DNA of 64,000 nucleotides from positions 1-64,000 of the forward strand of contig DATIWX010000004.1 in the NCBI GenBank assembly GCA_035519135.1, given 5' to 3'. Shown piece after piece: positions 24,457 to 33,286 of this stretch. A program made the position numbers and the translations under genes. Positions within the stretch are counted from its first letter, which is position 1. Every line of letters begins with the position of its first letter. Source of the stretch: VBDM01 sp035519135. GTDB lineage: Bacteria; Pseudomonadota; Gammaproteobacteria; Burkholderiales; SG8-39. The notes under the pieces are model-generated. The model was not told where the DNA came from, did not search any database, and saw only the letters and a program-made list of their open reading frames with translations.

Positions 24457-25310
24457 TCCGGGCGGCGGCATTTGCGGTCGCCGGCTTGCTCGGAACCGGC
24501 GCGCACGCGCTCCAGATGCGGGACGACCGCGGCGTCACCGTCTCGCTCGAGCGGCCGCCGGAGCGCATCGTCACCCTCGCGCCTCACTTGGCGGAGATCG
24601 TCTTTGCCGCGGGCGCCGGCGCGAAGCTCGTCGGCGTCTCGACTTTCACGCGCCATCCCGCGGAGGCGGAACGCCTGCCCGTCGTCGCGAGCTACGGACG
24701 CGTGGACATCGAGCGCCTGATCGCGCTCCGGCCGCAGCTGGTGCTCGCCTGGCAAAGCGGCAACTCGGCCCTGCAGATCGGGCGCCTGGAGCGCATCGGC
24801 CTGCCGGTTTTCGTCACCGAAACGCGTTCCCTCGCGGACGTTCCGCGCATCGTGCGAGTGGTCGGCGCGCTCGCCGGGAGCGCCGACCTCGCCGAGGCGC
24901 GCGCGCGGCAGTTCGAGCGCGGTGTCGCGGAGCTGCGTCGGCGTCACGCCGGCGAGCGCAACATCGCCGTTTTCCTGGAGATCTGGCACAGGCCCATGCT
25001 CACCGTGAACGGCGCGCACCTCGCGAGCGATGCGCTGCGCCTCTGCGGCGGGCGCAACGTGTTCGCCGCTGCGAAGGCGCTCACTCCGCTGGTCTCGCGC
25101 GAGCAACTCCTTGCCGCCCGGCCCGAGGCGATCATCACCGCAGGCTTCGGCGCCGAGACGCTGCAGGCTTGGCCGGGATTCGATCCGGTTGCCGCGGTCC
25201 GTCACCGCAGGATCTACGCGATCGACCCCGATCTGCTCTACGGGCAGGGGCCGCGCTTGCTCGAGGGCGCCCGCGCCTTGTGCGACCGGCTCGAGCAGGC
25301 GAGGGACTAG
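24453..25310 (+). CDS. btuF: Periplasmic cobalamin-binding protein (BtuF-like)
   Basis: A 285-residue helical-backbone metal receptor with a signal peptide (MIRAAAFAVAGLLGTGAHAL). The mature part has DDRGVTVSLERPPERIVTLA, PHLAEIVFAAGAGAKLVGVS, YGRVDIERLIALRPQLVLAW and TVNGAHLASDALRLCGGRNV, all typical of BtuF-class proteins. Its position just after a riboswitch-controlled btuB supports cobalamin as ligand. No btuC or btuD partner is near, so the ABC permease must be elsewhere. Coupled by ATGA overlap to the preceding GT9 gene, an unusual partner. Confidence 0.82.
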   Translation: MIRAAAFAVAGLLGTGAHALQMRDDRGVTVSLERPPERIVTLAPHLAEIVFAAGAGAKLVGVSTFTRHPAEAERLPVVASYGRVDIERLIALRPQLVLAWQSGNSALQIGRLERIGLPVFVTETRSLADVPRIVRVVGALAGSADLAEARARQFERGVAELRRRHAGERNIAVFLEIWHRPMLTVNGAHLASDALRLCGGRNVFAAAKALTPLVSREQLLAARPEAIITAGFGAETLQAWPGFDPVAAVRHRRIYAIDPDLLYGQGPRLLEGARALCDRLEQARD

Positions 25311-25315
25311 AGCCG

Positions 25316-26440
25316 ATGCGGATTGCGGTGGTACGGCAGCGCTACAGCGCCCAGGGCGGTGCCGAGCGCTTCATCGAAAGGGCCCTCACGGCGCTGGCCA
25401 GGCAGGGCCTCTCGGTGACCGTGCTGGCGCGCGAATGGAGCGGCGATCCAGGCAAGGTGATTCGCTGCGACCCGTTCTACTACGGCCGGGTGTGGCGCGA
25501 CTGGGGCTTCGCGCGGGCAGTCTGCCGTGAAGTCGCGCGGCAGTCGTTCGACCTGGTGCAGTCGCACGAGCGCATCGCCTGTTGCGACATCTATCGCGCG
25601 GGTGACGGAGTGCACGCGCAATGGCTGCACAACCGCCGCGCGGCCCTGGGCCCGTTCGCCCGCGCCGGGCTCGCCCTCAATCCCTATCACCGCTACGTCC
25701 TCGCCGCCGAGCGGCGCCTGTTTTCCAGCCCGCGTCTTCGCGCCGTGATCTGCAATTCGCGCATGGTGAAGGACGAGATCCGCCGTCATTTTGGAACGCC
25801 GGAGGCGAAGCTGCACGTGATCTACAACGGCATCGACCTCGAGGCCTTCCATCCGCGGTTGCGCGAGGTGCATCGCTCGAGCGTGCGGCAACGCCTGGGG
25901 ATTCCGGCGGAAGCGACCGTTTTTATCCATGTCGGAGCAGGATTCGAGAGAAAGGGAGTGTTCCGTCTCATCGAGGCGCTTGCGCTCTCCGGGCTGAGCG
26001 AAGCGCATCTGCTGGTGGTCGGCAGCGACAAGACGCGTGCGCGGGCCGAGCGGCTCGCGAGCTCGCGCGGGATCGCCTCGCGCGTGCACTTCGCAGGAAC
26101 GCAGGCCGATGTGCGCCCCTGGTATGGCGCGGCCGACGCTTTCGTGCTCGCCACGCTCTACGACCCGTTCCCGAACGCGGCACTGGAGGCAATGGCCTGC
26201 GGATTGCCGGTCGTTGTGACACGACAGTGCGGCACGGCCGAGATCGTCGAGGAGGGCGTCAACGGCTTCATTGTCGACGCGCTCGCCGTCGAAGACCTCG
26301 CGCTGATGCTCGCGCGCCTCGATGGCCGTAGGGCGCAGGACATGGGGCGGCGGGCGCGCGAACGCGCCCTGGGGTTCGGCGTCGAGAAAATGGCGGAACA
26401 GTTCCTGGCGCTCTATCGGGGGCTCGCGCCTCCGCTATAA
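25316..26440 (+). CDS. GT4 glycosyltransferase
   Basis: A 374-residue GT-B glycosyltransferase of family 4. The N-domain opens MRIAVVRQRYSAQGGAERFI, with a glycine-rich acceptor loop. The C-domain has VFIHVGAGFERKGVFRLIEA, VHFAGTQADVRPWYGAADAF and the E-x7-E donor-site motif in PFPNAALEAMACGLPVVVTR. The closest functional type by motif is the LPS core glucosyltransferase WaaG/RfaG group, where GAGFERKG resembles its GSDFxRKG segment. It starts 5 bases after btuF and precedes msbA. Confidence 0.9.
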   Translation: MRIAVVRQRYSAQGGAERFIERALTALARQGLSVTVLAREWSGDPGKVIRCDPFYYGRVWRDWGFARAVCREVARQSFDLVQSHERIACCDIYRAGDGVHAQWLHNRRAALGPFARAGLALNPYHRYVLAAERRLFSSPRLRAVICNSRMVKDEIRRHFGTPEAKLHVIYNGIDLEAFHPRLREVHRSSVRQRLGIPAEATVFIHVGAGFERKGVFRLIEALALSGLSEAHLLVVGSDKTRARAERLASSRGIASRVHFAGTQADVRPWYGAADAFVLATLYDPFPNAALEAMACGLPVVVTRQCGTAEIVEEGVNGFIVDALAVEDLALMLARLDGRRAQDMGRRARERALGFGVEKMAEQFLALYRGLAPPL

Positions 26441-26462
26441 TCGAACATTTTCCGGCGCAGCC

Positions 26463-28223
26463 ATGGCATCGTCCGACGCCAGTAGTCTGCAGCTCTATCT
26501 TCGCCTTCTCGGCAACGTCAGACCTTACTGGGTACCGTTTGCGCTTTCCATCGCCGGAATGGTGGTGACGGCGCTGACCGAACCGGTGGTTCCGGCGCTG
26601 CTGAAGCCGCTCCTCGACGGGAGCTTCGTGCACAAGGAGGGCGGCCTGCTCGCGTGGCTTCCCGCCCTGATCGTCGGAATATTCCTGGTGCGCGGCGTAG
26701 CCTCGTACGCGTCCGACTACGCCATCGGCTGGGTGGCGAACAAGGTGGTGATGGACCTGCGCAACGCCATGTTCGCCAAGCTGGTGCGGCTGCCGACGTA
26801 CTACTATGACAACCACACCAGCGGCGGCCTCGTCTCCAAATTCACGTTCGACGTTCTTCAGCTGACCGGCGCGGCGACCAGCGTGGTGTCGGTGTTGTTT
26901 CGCGATTCGCTCACCATCGTCGCCCTGCTCGGATACCTCTTCTTCGTCAACTGGAAGCTCACCCTGGTGGCCGTTCTGGTGGGACCGCCCGCGGCAGCAA
27001 TCACTCGCGCGTTTTCGGTCCGGCTGCGCACCATGAGCCGCGCCGAGCAGGCGGCGATGGGGGACCTGAACCACGCGCTCGAGGAGTCCATAGGCTGCCA
27101 CCGCGTCGTGAAAGTGTTCGGCGGGCAGGAATACGAAGCGAAGCGTTTCGACTTCGGAGCGAACAAGGTGCGCCGTTTCAACATGAAGATGACTTCGGCG
27201 GCCGCGGCAAACGTGCCCCTGGTGCAGATCATCGTGTCGATCGCGCTCGCGGTCATCATCTACATCGCCGTGCGGCAAGCCACCGCCGGCAACATGACCG
27301 TGGGCGACTTCGTGTCCTTCCTCACCGCTTTGCTCCTGATCTTCCAGCCTTTGAAGCGGCTCACCGGCGTCAATCAGAGTCTGCAGCGGGGGCTCGCTGC
27401 CGCGGAGAACGTGTTCCGGCTGATCGACGAGAAATCCGAGGCGGATTCCGGGACGCGCGATATTCCCCGGGCGAAAGGCGAGATAGAGTTCAGGCAGGTC
27501 GAGTTTACCTATCCGGGCAGCGCGCGTCCGGCCATCGACCGCGTCTCGTTTTCGATCCATGCCGGCGAGACCGTGGCCCTGGTCGGCGGTTCCGGAGCGG
27601 GAAAATCCACTCTCGCCAACCTGCTGCCGCGCTTCTACTCCCCCGATTCCGGCCAGATCCTGCTCGACGGCGTCGATATCGCGACGCTCAAGCTCGCGAG
27701 CCTGCGCGCAAATATCGCGCTGGTCAGCCAGGACATCGTGCTCTTCAACGACACCGTTGCGGCCAACATCGCCTACGGGCGGCTCGCCGGAACGAGCGAG
27801 GCGGAGGTCGTGCGCGCCGCCGAAGCGGCGCACGCAATGCAGTTCATCCGCGAAATGTCAGACGGGCTCGCCACGCTGATCGGCGAGAACGGGGTGCGTC
27901 TCTCGGGCGGCCAGCGCCAGAGGCTCGCCATCGCACGCGCGTTCCTGAAGAACGCGCCGGTGCTGATACTGGACGAGGCGACCTCGGCGCTCGACAGCGA
28001 ATCCGAGCGCCACGTCCAGGAGGCGCTCGAGAAGCTCATGAAGGGACGCACGACGCTGGTGATCGCGCACCGGCTCTCGACCATCGAGCGCGCCGACCGC
28101 ATCGTGGTGCTGGACGAAGGCCGGGTGGCGGAGACGGGTCGGCACGCGGACCTGATCGCCGCCTCCGGCATCTATGCGAAGCTCCATCGCCTGCAATATT
28201 CGCACGAAGCCGCCACGGGATAG
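26463..28223 (+). CDS. msbA: Lipid A flippase MsbA (ABC transporter, permease-ATPase fusion)
   Basis: A 586-residue half-transporter. The N-terminal transmembrane domain (about residues 15-310) includes helices such as WVPFALSIAGMVVTALTEPV. The nucleotide-binding domain has Walker A (GGSGAGKSTLANLLPRF), Q-loop (ALVSQDIVLFNDTVAANIAY), ABC signature (VRLSGGQRQRLAIARAF), Walker B (VLILDEATSALDSESERHVQ) and H-loop (IAHRLSTIERADRI). A homodimer would flip lipid A-core across the inner membrane. The gene sits amid core glycosyltransferases, and no lpxK is adjacent. Confidence 0.93.
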   Translation: MASSDASSLQLYLRLLGNVRPYWVPFALSIAGMVVTALTEPVVPALLKPLLDGSFVHKEGGLLAWLPALIVGIFLVRGVASYASDYAIGWVANKVVMDLRNAMFAKLVRLPTYYYDNHTSGGLVSKFTFDVLQLTGAATSVVSVLFRDSLTIVALLGYLFFVNWKLTLVAVLVGPPAAAITRAFSVRLRTMSRAEQAAMGDLNHALEESIGCHRVVKVFGGQEYEAKRFDFGANKVRRFNMKMTSAAAANVPLVQIIVSIALAVIIYIAVRQATAGNMTVGDFVSFLTALLLIFQPLKRLTGVNQSLQRGLAAAENVFRLIDEKSEADSGTRDIPRAKGEIEFRQVEFTYPGSARPAIDRVSFSIHAGETVALVGGSGAGKSTLANLLPRFYSPDSGQILLDGVDIATLKLASLRANIALVSQDIVLFNDTVAANIAYGRLAGTSEAEVVRAAEAAHAMQFIREMSDGLATLIGENGVRLSGGQRQRLAIARAFLKNAPVLILDEATSALDSESERHVQEALEKLMKGRTTLVIAHRLSTIERADRIVVLDEGRVAETGRHADLIAASGIYAKLHRLQYSHEAATG

Positions 28224-28267
28224 ATGGACTCGACGCGAGCGCGCTCAGTCCGGCCCCGACGCCGCGC

Positions 28268-29353
28268 ATGAGAATTCTCCATACGGAATCGTCGTGCGGA
28301 TGGGGCGGGCAGGAAATCCGGATCCTCGACGAGGCGCAGGGCATGTCCTCGCGCGGACACGAGGTCGGCATCGCCGCTCCGCGCGAATCCCGGATCTACG
28401 AAGCGGCGCTCGAACGCGGGCTGCGCGCGGAAGCGCTCCCCATCGCCAGAAAGGACCTGAGCGGGCTGCTGGCCATGCGGCGCCGGCTCAAGGCCCATGA
28501 GGTGGACGTCGTCAACAGCCACAGCTCCACCGACAGCTGGCTGGCGGCGCTGGCCTGCGCAACGCTCGCCCGCGCTCCGGCTCTGGTGCGCACCCGACAC
28601 GTCTCCGCCGCCGTCCCGGACAATCTGCCCACGCGATGGCTGTACCACCGCGCGACTCTGCACGTGGTCACCACGGGAGAGGCCTTGCGCCTGCAGCTGC
28701 TGCGCGACAACCGCCTTTCCCCCGAACGCGTCACTTCGGTCCCGACCGGGATCGACACGGAGCGCTTCGTTCCGGGCGATCGCGAAGCCGCGCGCCGCGT
28801 CACCGGCCTGCCTTCAGGGCGGCGCCTGGTCGGCATCGTCGCGACGTTGCGCAGCTGGAAAGGACATCGCTACCTGATCGAGGCCGTGAACGGGCTGCCG
28901 CCCGGCGTCGGTCTGGTGATAGTCGGCGACGGTCCGCAGCGGAGGAATATCGAAACAACCGTTCGCGAGCTGGGCATGAGCGAGCGGGTATGGCTCGCCG
29001 GCAATCAGCGCGACGTGCTGCCCTGGTTGCAGTCCTTCGACGTGTTCGCTCTCCCCTCGTACGCAAACGAGGGCGTTCCGCAGGCCCTATTGCAGGCGAT
29101 GCTCTGCGGCCTGCCCTGCGTCACCACCACGGCCGGGAGCATCGGCGAGATCGCCCGGGACGGCGCCACCGCGATCGTGGTCGCTGCGGAGGACGCGGCC
29201 GACCTTAGGCGCGGCCTGGACCTGGCGCTCGGTGACACGGAACTCGCGGCGCGGCTCGGCTCTGCCGCGCGGGCGCACTGCGCCGCGAACTTCGGCGCAC
29301 AGACGATGCTCGACCGAATGGAACGGGTGTTCAAGGATGCCGCGCGCCTCTAG
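28268..29353 (+). CDS. GT4 glycosyltransferase
   Basis: A 361-residue GT-B protein. The N-domain begins MRILHTESSCGWGGQEIRIL, with the GGxE acceptor-binding glycine turn. The C-domain has VGIVATLRSWKGHRYLIEAV, LVIVGDGPQRRNIETTVREL, VWLAGNQRDVLPWLQSFDVF, and an E-x7-E-type region in YANEGVPQALLQAMLCGLPC followed by TTTAGSIGEI. Donor and acceptor are unknown; probably LPS core or a surface glycan. It lies 44 bases after msbA and overlaps the next GT9 gene by 17 bases. Confidence 0.9.
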   Translation: MRILHTESSCGWGGQEIRILDEAQGMSSRGHEVGIAAPRESRIYEAALERGLRAEALPIARKDLSGLLAMRRRLKAHEVDVVNSHSSTDSWLAALACATLARAPALVRTRHVSAAVPDNLPTRWLYHRATLHVVTTGEALRLQLLRDNRLSPERVTSVPTGIDTERFVPGDREAARRVTGLPSGRRLVGIVATLRSWKGHRYLIEAVNGLPPGVGLVIVGDGPQRRNIETTVRELGMSERVWLAGNQRDVLPWLQSFDVFALPSYANEGVPQALLQAMLCGLPCVTTTAGSIGEIARDGATAIVVAAEDAADLRRGLDLALGDTELAARLGSAARAHCAANFGAQTMLDRMERVFKDAARL

Positions 29354-30446
29354 CAGGCTGGGTTCGCGCCTGGCGATCGTTCCGCGCGCGCTGGTGAAGC
29401 GCCTGCTGTCCGGCAAGCGACGCAGGCCCGCTCATCCAGGCCGCATTCTCGTCGCTCACCAATTGCTGCTCGGGGACACGCTGATGCTGACTCCCCTGCT
29501 CGCGCGGCTGCGCCGAAGCCATCCCGAGGCCGAGATCGTGGTGACCGTCTCCCGCGGACAATTGCCGCTGTACGCCGCCCGGCCGTACGGCGTGAACGCG
29601 GTGGCCTACGATTCGCGCAGTCGCGCATCGGCCAAGGCGTTGCTCGGCCTGGGGCCGTTCGATCTCGCCGTGGTGCCGGGCGACAACCGGCACGCGGTGC
29701 TCGCGCACGCCCTCGGCTCGGCCTGGGTGGTCGCGCTCGCCGACGACCGGCCGGGCTGGAAGAATCGCGTCGCCGACGAGCTGGTCCCCATCCCCTCTGA
29801 GCCGGTCGCTCTCCCGGATCTGTTCGCCTTGCTCGCGGGAGAGGACGACGACGCGGTCTACGACGCGAAGGACTGGCCCCGCCCCGAGTGCGCGCCCTTC
29901 GAGCTGCCGCGACGCGACTACGCGGTGCTCAACGTGGACGCGAGCTCGCCGCTGCGGTTCTGGCCGCCCCTCAAATGGCTGCAGCTGGCCGATGCGCTCA
30001 AGGCGACCGGGCTCGACGTCGCCTTTTGCGCGGGACCCGGTGAAAAGCGCATGGTCGAGGCGATCGATCCGCAGCAGCGTCACCTGTCGTATGCGGGAGT
30101 CCTCGACCTGCCTCAGTTGTGGCGGCTGCTCGAAAGCGCGCGACTGCTGGTGTGCCTCGACAGCGGGGTCAGCCACCTGGCGAAGCTCGCACGCACGCCC
30201 AGTGTGGTCCTCTACGGGCCCGGCTCGCCGGCGCTATTCGGTCCCGGCCGCTTCTGGCGGAACCATCGCTTCCGCGCCGTCACCATCGAGGATTTTCCGT
30301 GCCGCGATCAGCACGGCGTATTCAAGCGGGAGCTGAGGTGGGTAAGGCGCTGCACGCGCACCCTCGCCGAGTGCCCGGCGCCGGCGTGCATGCATGCCAT
30401 CGAGACCGAACCGGTGATCGCGAGTTGCCGGGAGCTGCTGGGTTAG
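29337..30446 (+). CDS. GT9 glycosyltransferase (heptosyltransferase family)
   Basis: A 369-residue GT9-family protein. The N-domain has GRILVAHQLLLGDTLMLTPL followed by LARLRRSHPEAEIVVTVSRG, a variant of the family motif with His-Gln in place of Arg. The C-domain has LNVDASSPLRFWPPLKWLQL and SARLLVCLDSGVSHLAKLAR. Late cysteines (EDFPCRDQ, RCTRTLAECPAPACM) resemble the Cys-rich tail of some heptosyltransferase-like proteins. The ATG at 29337 lies inside the end of the preceding GT4 gene, giving a 17-base overlap. Confidence 0.85.
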   Translation: MPRASSRLGSRLAIVPRALVKRLLSGKRRRPAHPGRILVAHQLLLGDTLMLTPLLARLRRSHPEAEIVVTVSRGQLPLYAARPYGVNAVAYDSRSRASAKALLGLGPFDLAVVPGDNRHAVLAHALGSAWVVALADDRPGWKNRVADELVPIPSEPVALPDLFALLAGEDDDAVYDAKDWPRPECAPFELPRRDYAVLNVDASSPLRFWPPLKWLQLADALKATGLDVAFCAGPGEKRMVEAIDPQQRHLSYAGVLDLPQLWRLLESARLLVCLDSGVSHLAKLARTPSVVLYGPGSPALFGPGRFWRNHRFRAVTIEDFPCRDQHGVFKRELRWVRRCTRTLAECPAPACMHAIETEPVIASCRELLG

Positions 30447-30455
30447 ACTTAGAGG

Positions 30456-31049
30456 ATGAGCCTGCCCCGTTCCGCCGAGATCGTCGGTCTGCACGACAAG
30501 GTGCTCGCCCAGGCCGATTGGGACGCAGCCATGCCTCAGGGCGGCGACGTCTGGTCTCACATGGAGCGCAACCATCGCTGCAATTGCCGGCTCTGGACCG
30601 AAGAGGACCAGGCGCGTCGCCGCGACGTTCCCGATGCCGCGATCGCCGCCAACAAGCGCAACATCGATACTTTCAACCAGCTGCGCAACGACGCGATCGA
30701 GAAGATAGACGAATTCCTGCTCGCCGAGCTGCCGGCCCAGGGGGAGACCACGAGCACGCGCCTCAACTCGGAGACCGCCGGGGCGATGGTCGACCGGCTA
30801 TCGATTCTCGCGCTCAAGATCTTCCACATGCGGATCCAGACCGAGCGCCGCGACGCGGACAAGCAGCACATCGAGACCAGCCGTGCACGATTGTCCCGCC
30901 TGACCGAGCAGCGTGCCGACCTCGCCGGCTGCTTCGACGCTCTGCTCGCCGACTGCCTCGCGGGCCGCGCCCGGTTCAAGGTCTACCGGCAGTTCAAGAT
31001 GTACAACGATCCCGCTTTCAATCCCTATCTGTACGGCGCCAAGCGCTGA
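30456..31049 (+). CDS. DUF4254 protein
   Basis: A 197-residue helical protein of the DUF4254 family, recognised by MERNHRCNCRLWTEEDQARR, then IAANKRNIDTFNQLRNDAIE, and the MVDRLSILALKIFHMRIQTE block. The function is not established; the family recurs beside LPS glycosyltransferases. No signal peptide or membrane helix is seen, so it is probably cytosolic. It is in the same operon as flanking GT9 and GT-B genes, with gaps of 9 bases on both sides. Confidence 0.85.
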   Translation: MSLPRSAEIVGLHDKVLAQADWDAAMPQGGDVWSHMERNHRCNCRLWTEEDQARRRDVPDAAIAANKRNIDTFNQLRNDAIEKIDEFLLAELPAQGETTSTRLNSETAGAMVDRLSILALKIFHMRIQTERRDADKQHIETSRARLSRLTEQRADLAGCFDALLADCLAGRARFKVYRQFKMYNDPAFNPYLYGAKR

Positions 31050-31058
31050 CGGCACTCC

Positions 31059-32207
31059 TTGAGCGCGCGGCCGTTCGTCCAGCAGGTCAACTTCCAGCAG
31101 GGCTTCGGAGGCGGCGAAGTCTTCACCGCGATGCTTACGGGCGCGCTGAGGCGCTTGGGAATCGACACCCGCATATTCGTCGACCCGCGCGCCGGAGCCT
31201 GGTCAGCGCTGCCGCTAGGGGAAGTCCGCCTCGAGCCGCTGCGCGGGCCCGAGGAGCTGCCGGGGATTCTCCGCGGTGCGCGACCGTGTCCGGTGCTCTT
31301 TCATACGCTCGCATCCGCGGACGTGGTCGGCGAATTGCGCGCCCAGGGACATCTCGTACTGGCTTTCGCTCACATGCCCTTGTACGGGAGGGACCCCCGG
31401 CCGCTGCTTCCGTTCGACCTCGTTGTCGCGGGATCGCGCCACGTGATCGCGAGCCTTCGCGCGGCCGGCATCGAGCGCATCTACCCGCAGCCTCTGTACG
31501 GAGTCGCGCAGCTCGACCGGACCGGTGCGGATTCGGAGCGCCTGCGGGCCGGCTCCCGCTACGACTGGGACCGGCACAAGGTGCGGGATCGACTGCTCGG
31601 CGCTCTCGAGCCCCTGTGGCAGCCGTTCCTGCCGCATCCCGAGTTCAATCGCCGCCCGGGCCTGACTCTGGGAGTCGTGTCGAGAATCACGCCCATCAAG
31701 CAATTCCCGCTGCTTTTCTCGCATATCGCGCCGATCCTGGCCCGCCTTCCAACGGTGCAGCTCGAGATCTTCGGGAGCGGCGGCTATGCTTCGGTTCGCG
31801 ATCTGCTTCGGGCGCTGGGCCCGATGAAGGAGCGGGCGCGGTTCTGGGGCCACCAGAAGAACGTGGCCGCCGTGTATCGCAGCATCGACTTCCTTCTGAC
31901 CGGGCTACCGGAGAAGGAAGCACTCGGCCTCAACGTGATCGAGGCGCAGGCTTGCGGCACGCCCGTGCTGGCCCCCGACGCTCCGCCGTTCGACGAAACC
32001 GTGATGCACGAGGCGACCGGCCTGCGCTACCGTGATCCGCGAGAGGACGGTGGCGCCGATTTCGGGCGCACGCTGAAGCTTCTTCTGGAAGGGGGATTCC
32101 TCTTCGACGCTGATCGCGCCAGGGCGCACCTCGCGCAGTTCTCCGAGGAGGCCTTCGTCGAGCGCGTGCGGGCCCTGATCGAGGCTATCTGGGGCGGCCG
32201 CTCATGA
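31059..32207 (+). CDS. GT-B glycosyltransferase (GT4-like)
   Basis: A 382-residue GT-B protein. The N-domain starts VQQVNFQQGFGGGEVFTAML, with an FGGGE acceptor loop. The C-domain contains LTLGVVSRITPIKQFPLLFS, VQLEIFGSGGYASVRDLLRA, RFWGHQKNVAAVYRSIDFLL and GLPEKEALGLNVIEAQACGT, which supplies the E-x7-E donor motif. TTG at 31059 is the only start that keeps the N-terminal strand. It overlaps the next GT9 by 4 bases (ATGA). Donor unknown. Confidence 0.85.
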   Translation: MSARPFVQQVNFQQGFGGGEVFTAMLTGALRRLGIDTRIFVDPRAGAWSALPLGEVRLEPLRGPEELPGILRGARPCPVLFHTLASADVVGELRAQGHLVLAFAHMPLYGRDPRPLLPFDLVVAGSRHVIASLRAAGIERIYPQPLYGVAQLDRTGADSERLRAGSRYDWDRHKVRDRLLGALEPLWQPFLPHPEFNRRPGLTLGVVSRITPIKQFPLLFSHIAPILARLPTVQLEIFGSGGYASVRDLLRALGPMKERARFWGHQKNVAAVYRSIDFLLTGLPEKEALGLNVIEAQACGTPVLAPDAPPFDETVMHEATGLRYRDPREDGGADFGRTLKLLLEGGFLFDADRARAHLAQFSEEAFVERVRALIEAIWGGRS

Positions 32208-33286
32208 GCTCTCTGACATCGTTGCCTGCTTCGCGCGACAGGCGTCCACGGATTCTCGTCATCCGCCGCGACAACATCGGCGATCTGGTCTGCACCACGC
32301 CGCTCCTCGCGGCATTGCGCGAGCGCTATCCCGAAGGACACATCGCGGCGCTCGTCAACACGTACAACCGGGCGGTTCTCGATCGCAATCCCGACGTGGA
32401 CGCCGTCTACGCATACGAGAAGGGGAAGCACCGCGGTTCAGGGCGCTCCCTGTTGTCCGTATACGCCGAGCGCCTTCGCCTGATCCTGGCCTTGCGGCGA
32501 GAGAGGTTCGACTACGCCATTCTTGCGACTCCCGGGTTCGCCGCGCTTTCGCTGCGTTTCGCCCGCTTGGTCGGCGCGCGGCACGTGCTCGGCTATGCCG
32601 ATCCGGGCCGGACGCATTCGCGACTCGACATCGCGCTGCCCTATGACAGCGGATCACGCGCGCACGAGGTAGAACAGGTGTTCGGCCTGCTGAAGGCGCT
32701 CGGCATCAACCGCGCTCCTTCCGAAGCCAGGGTCTTTCCCGACCCCGAGCTGAGTGCCGAACCCGCACAAGCGCTCTCGCGGCTGGGCGGCGGCACGCCT
32801 GTGGTCGGGGTTCACGTCAGCGCGCGCAGGAGGAGCCAGCAATGGCCCGCCGAAAGGTTCGCCGGTCTGATCCGCGCGATCGCGGCACCCCATGGCGCGC
32901 GCATCATGCTCCTGTGGGCTCCCGGCGAGGCTGACAACCCGACGCATCCCGGCGACGACGACAAAGCCAACAGGGTGGTCGAGTCGTGCCGCGACCTCCC
33001 CTTGCTGCCGTGGCCTACCCGCGAGCTCCCCAGACTGATCGCGGCGTTGTCGCTGTGCGACTGCGTGATCTGCATCGACGGCGGGGCGATGCATCTCGCC
33101 GCCGCGCTTCACAAGCCGATACTTTGCTTTTTCGGCGACTCGCCGCCCGAGCGCTGGCGGCCGTGGATGACGCCGCACGAGCTGCTGCAGCCGCCGAGCC
33201 GCGATCTGCGTGACCTGAGCGTCGAGGAGGCAGCCGCCGGCTTCGAGCGGCTGCTCAGAGCAGCCCCATTTTCGCGGCGCGGGTGA
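32204..33286 (+). CDS. GT9 glycosyltransferase (heptosyltransferase family)
   Basis: A 360-residue GT9 protein. The N-domain has RPRILVIRRDNIGDLVCTTP with LLAALRERYPEGHIAALVNT, a clean family opening. The C-domain has VVGVHVSARRRSQQWPAERF and DCVICIDGGAMHLAAALHKP. It is the third GT9 gene in this plus-strand cluster, suggesting several heptose or heptose-like additions to the LPS core. It is the last plus-strand gene in the window, and its 3' end overlaps the convergent wbpL-like gene by 32 bases. Confidence 0.92.
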   Translation: MSSLTSLPASRDRRPRILVIRRDNIGDLVCTTPLLAALRERYPEGHIAALVNTYNRAVLDRNPDVDAVYAYEKGKHRGSGRSLLSVYAERLRLILALRRERFDYAILATPGFAALSLRFARLVGARHVLGYADPGRTHSRLDIALPYDSGSRAHEVEQVFGLLKALGINRAPSEARVFPDPELSAEPAQALSRLGGGTPVVGVHVSARRRSQQWPAERFAGLIRAIAAPHGARIMLLWAPGEADNPTHPGDDDKANRVVESCRDLPLLPWPTRELPRLIAALSLCDCVICIDGGAMHLAAALHKPILCFFGDSPPERWRPWMTPHELLQPPSRDLRDLSVEEAAAGFERLLRAAPFSRRG

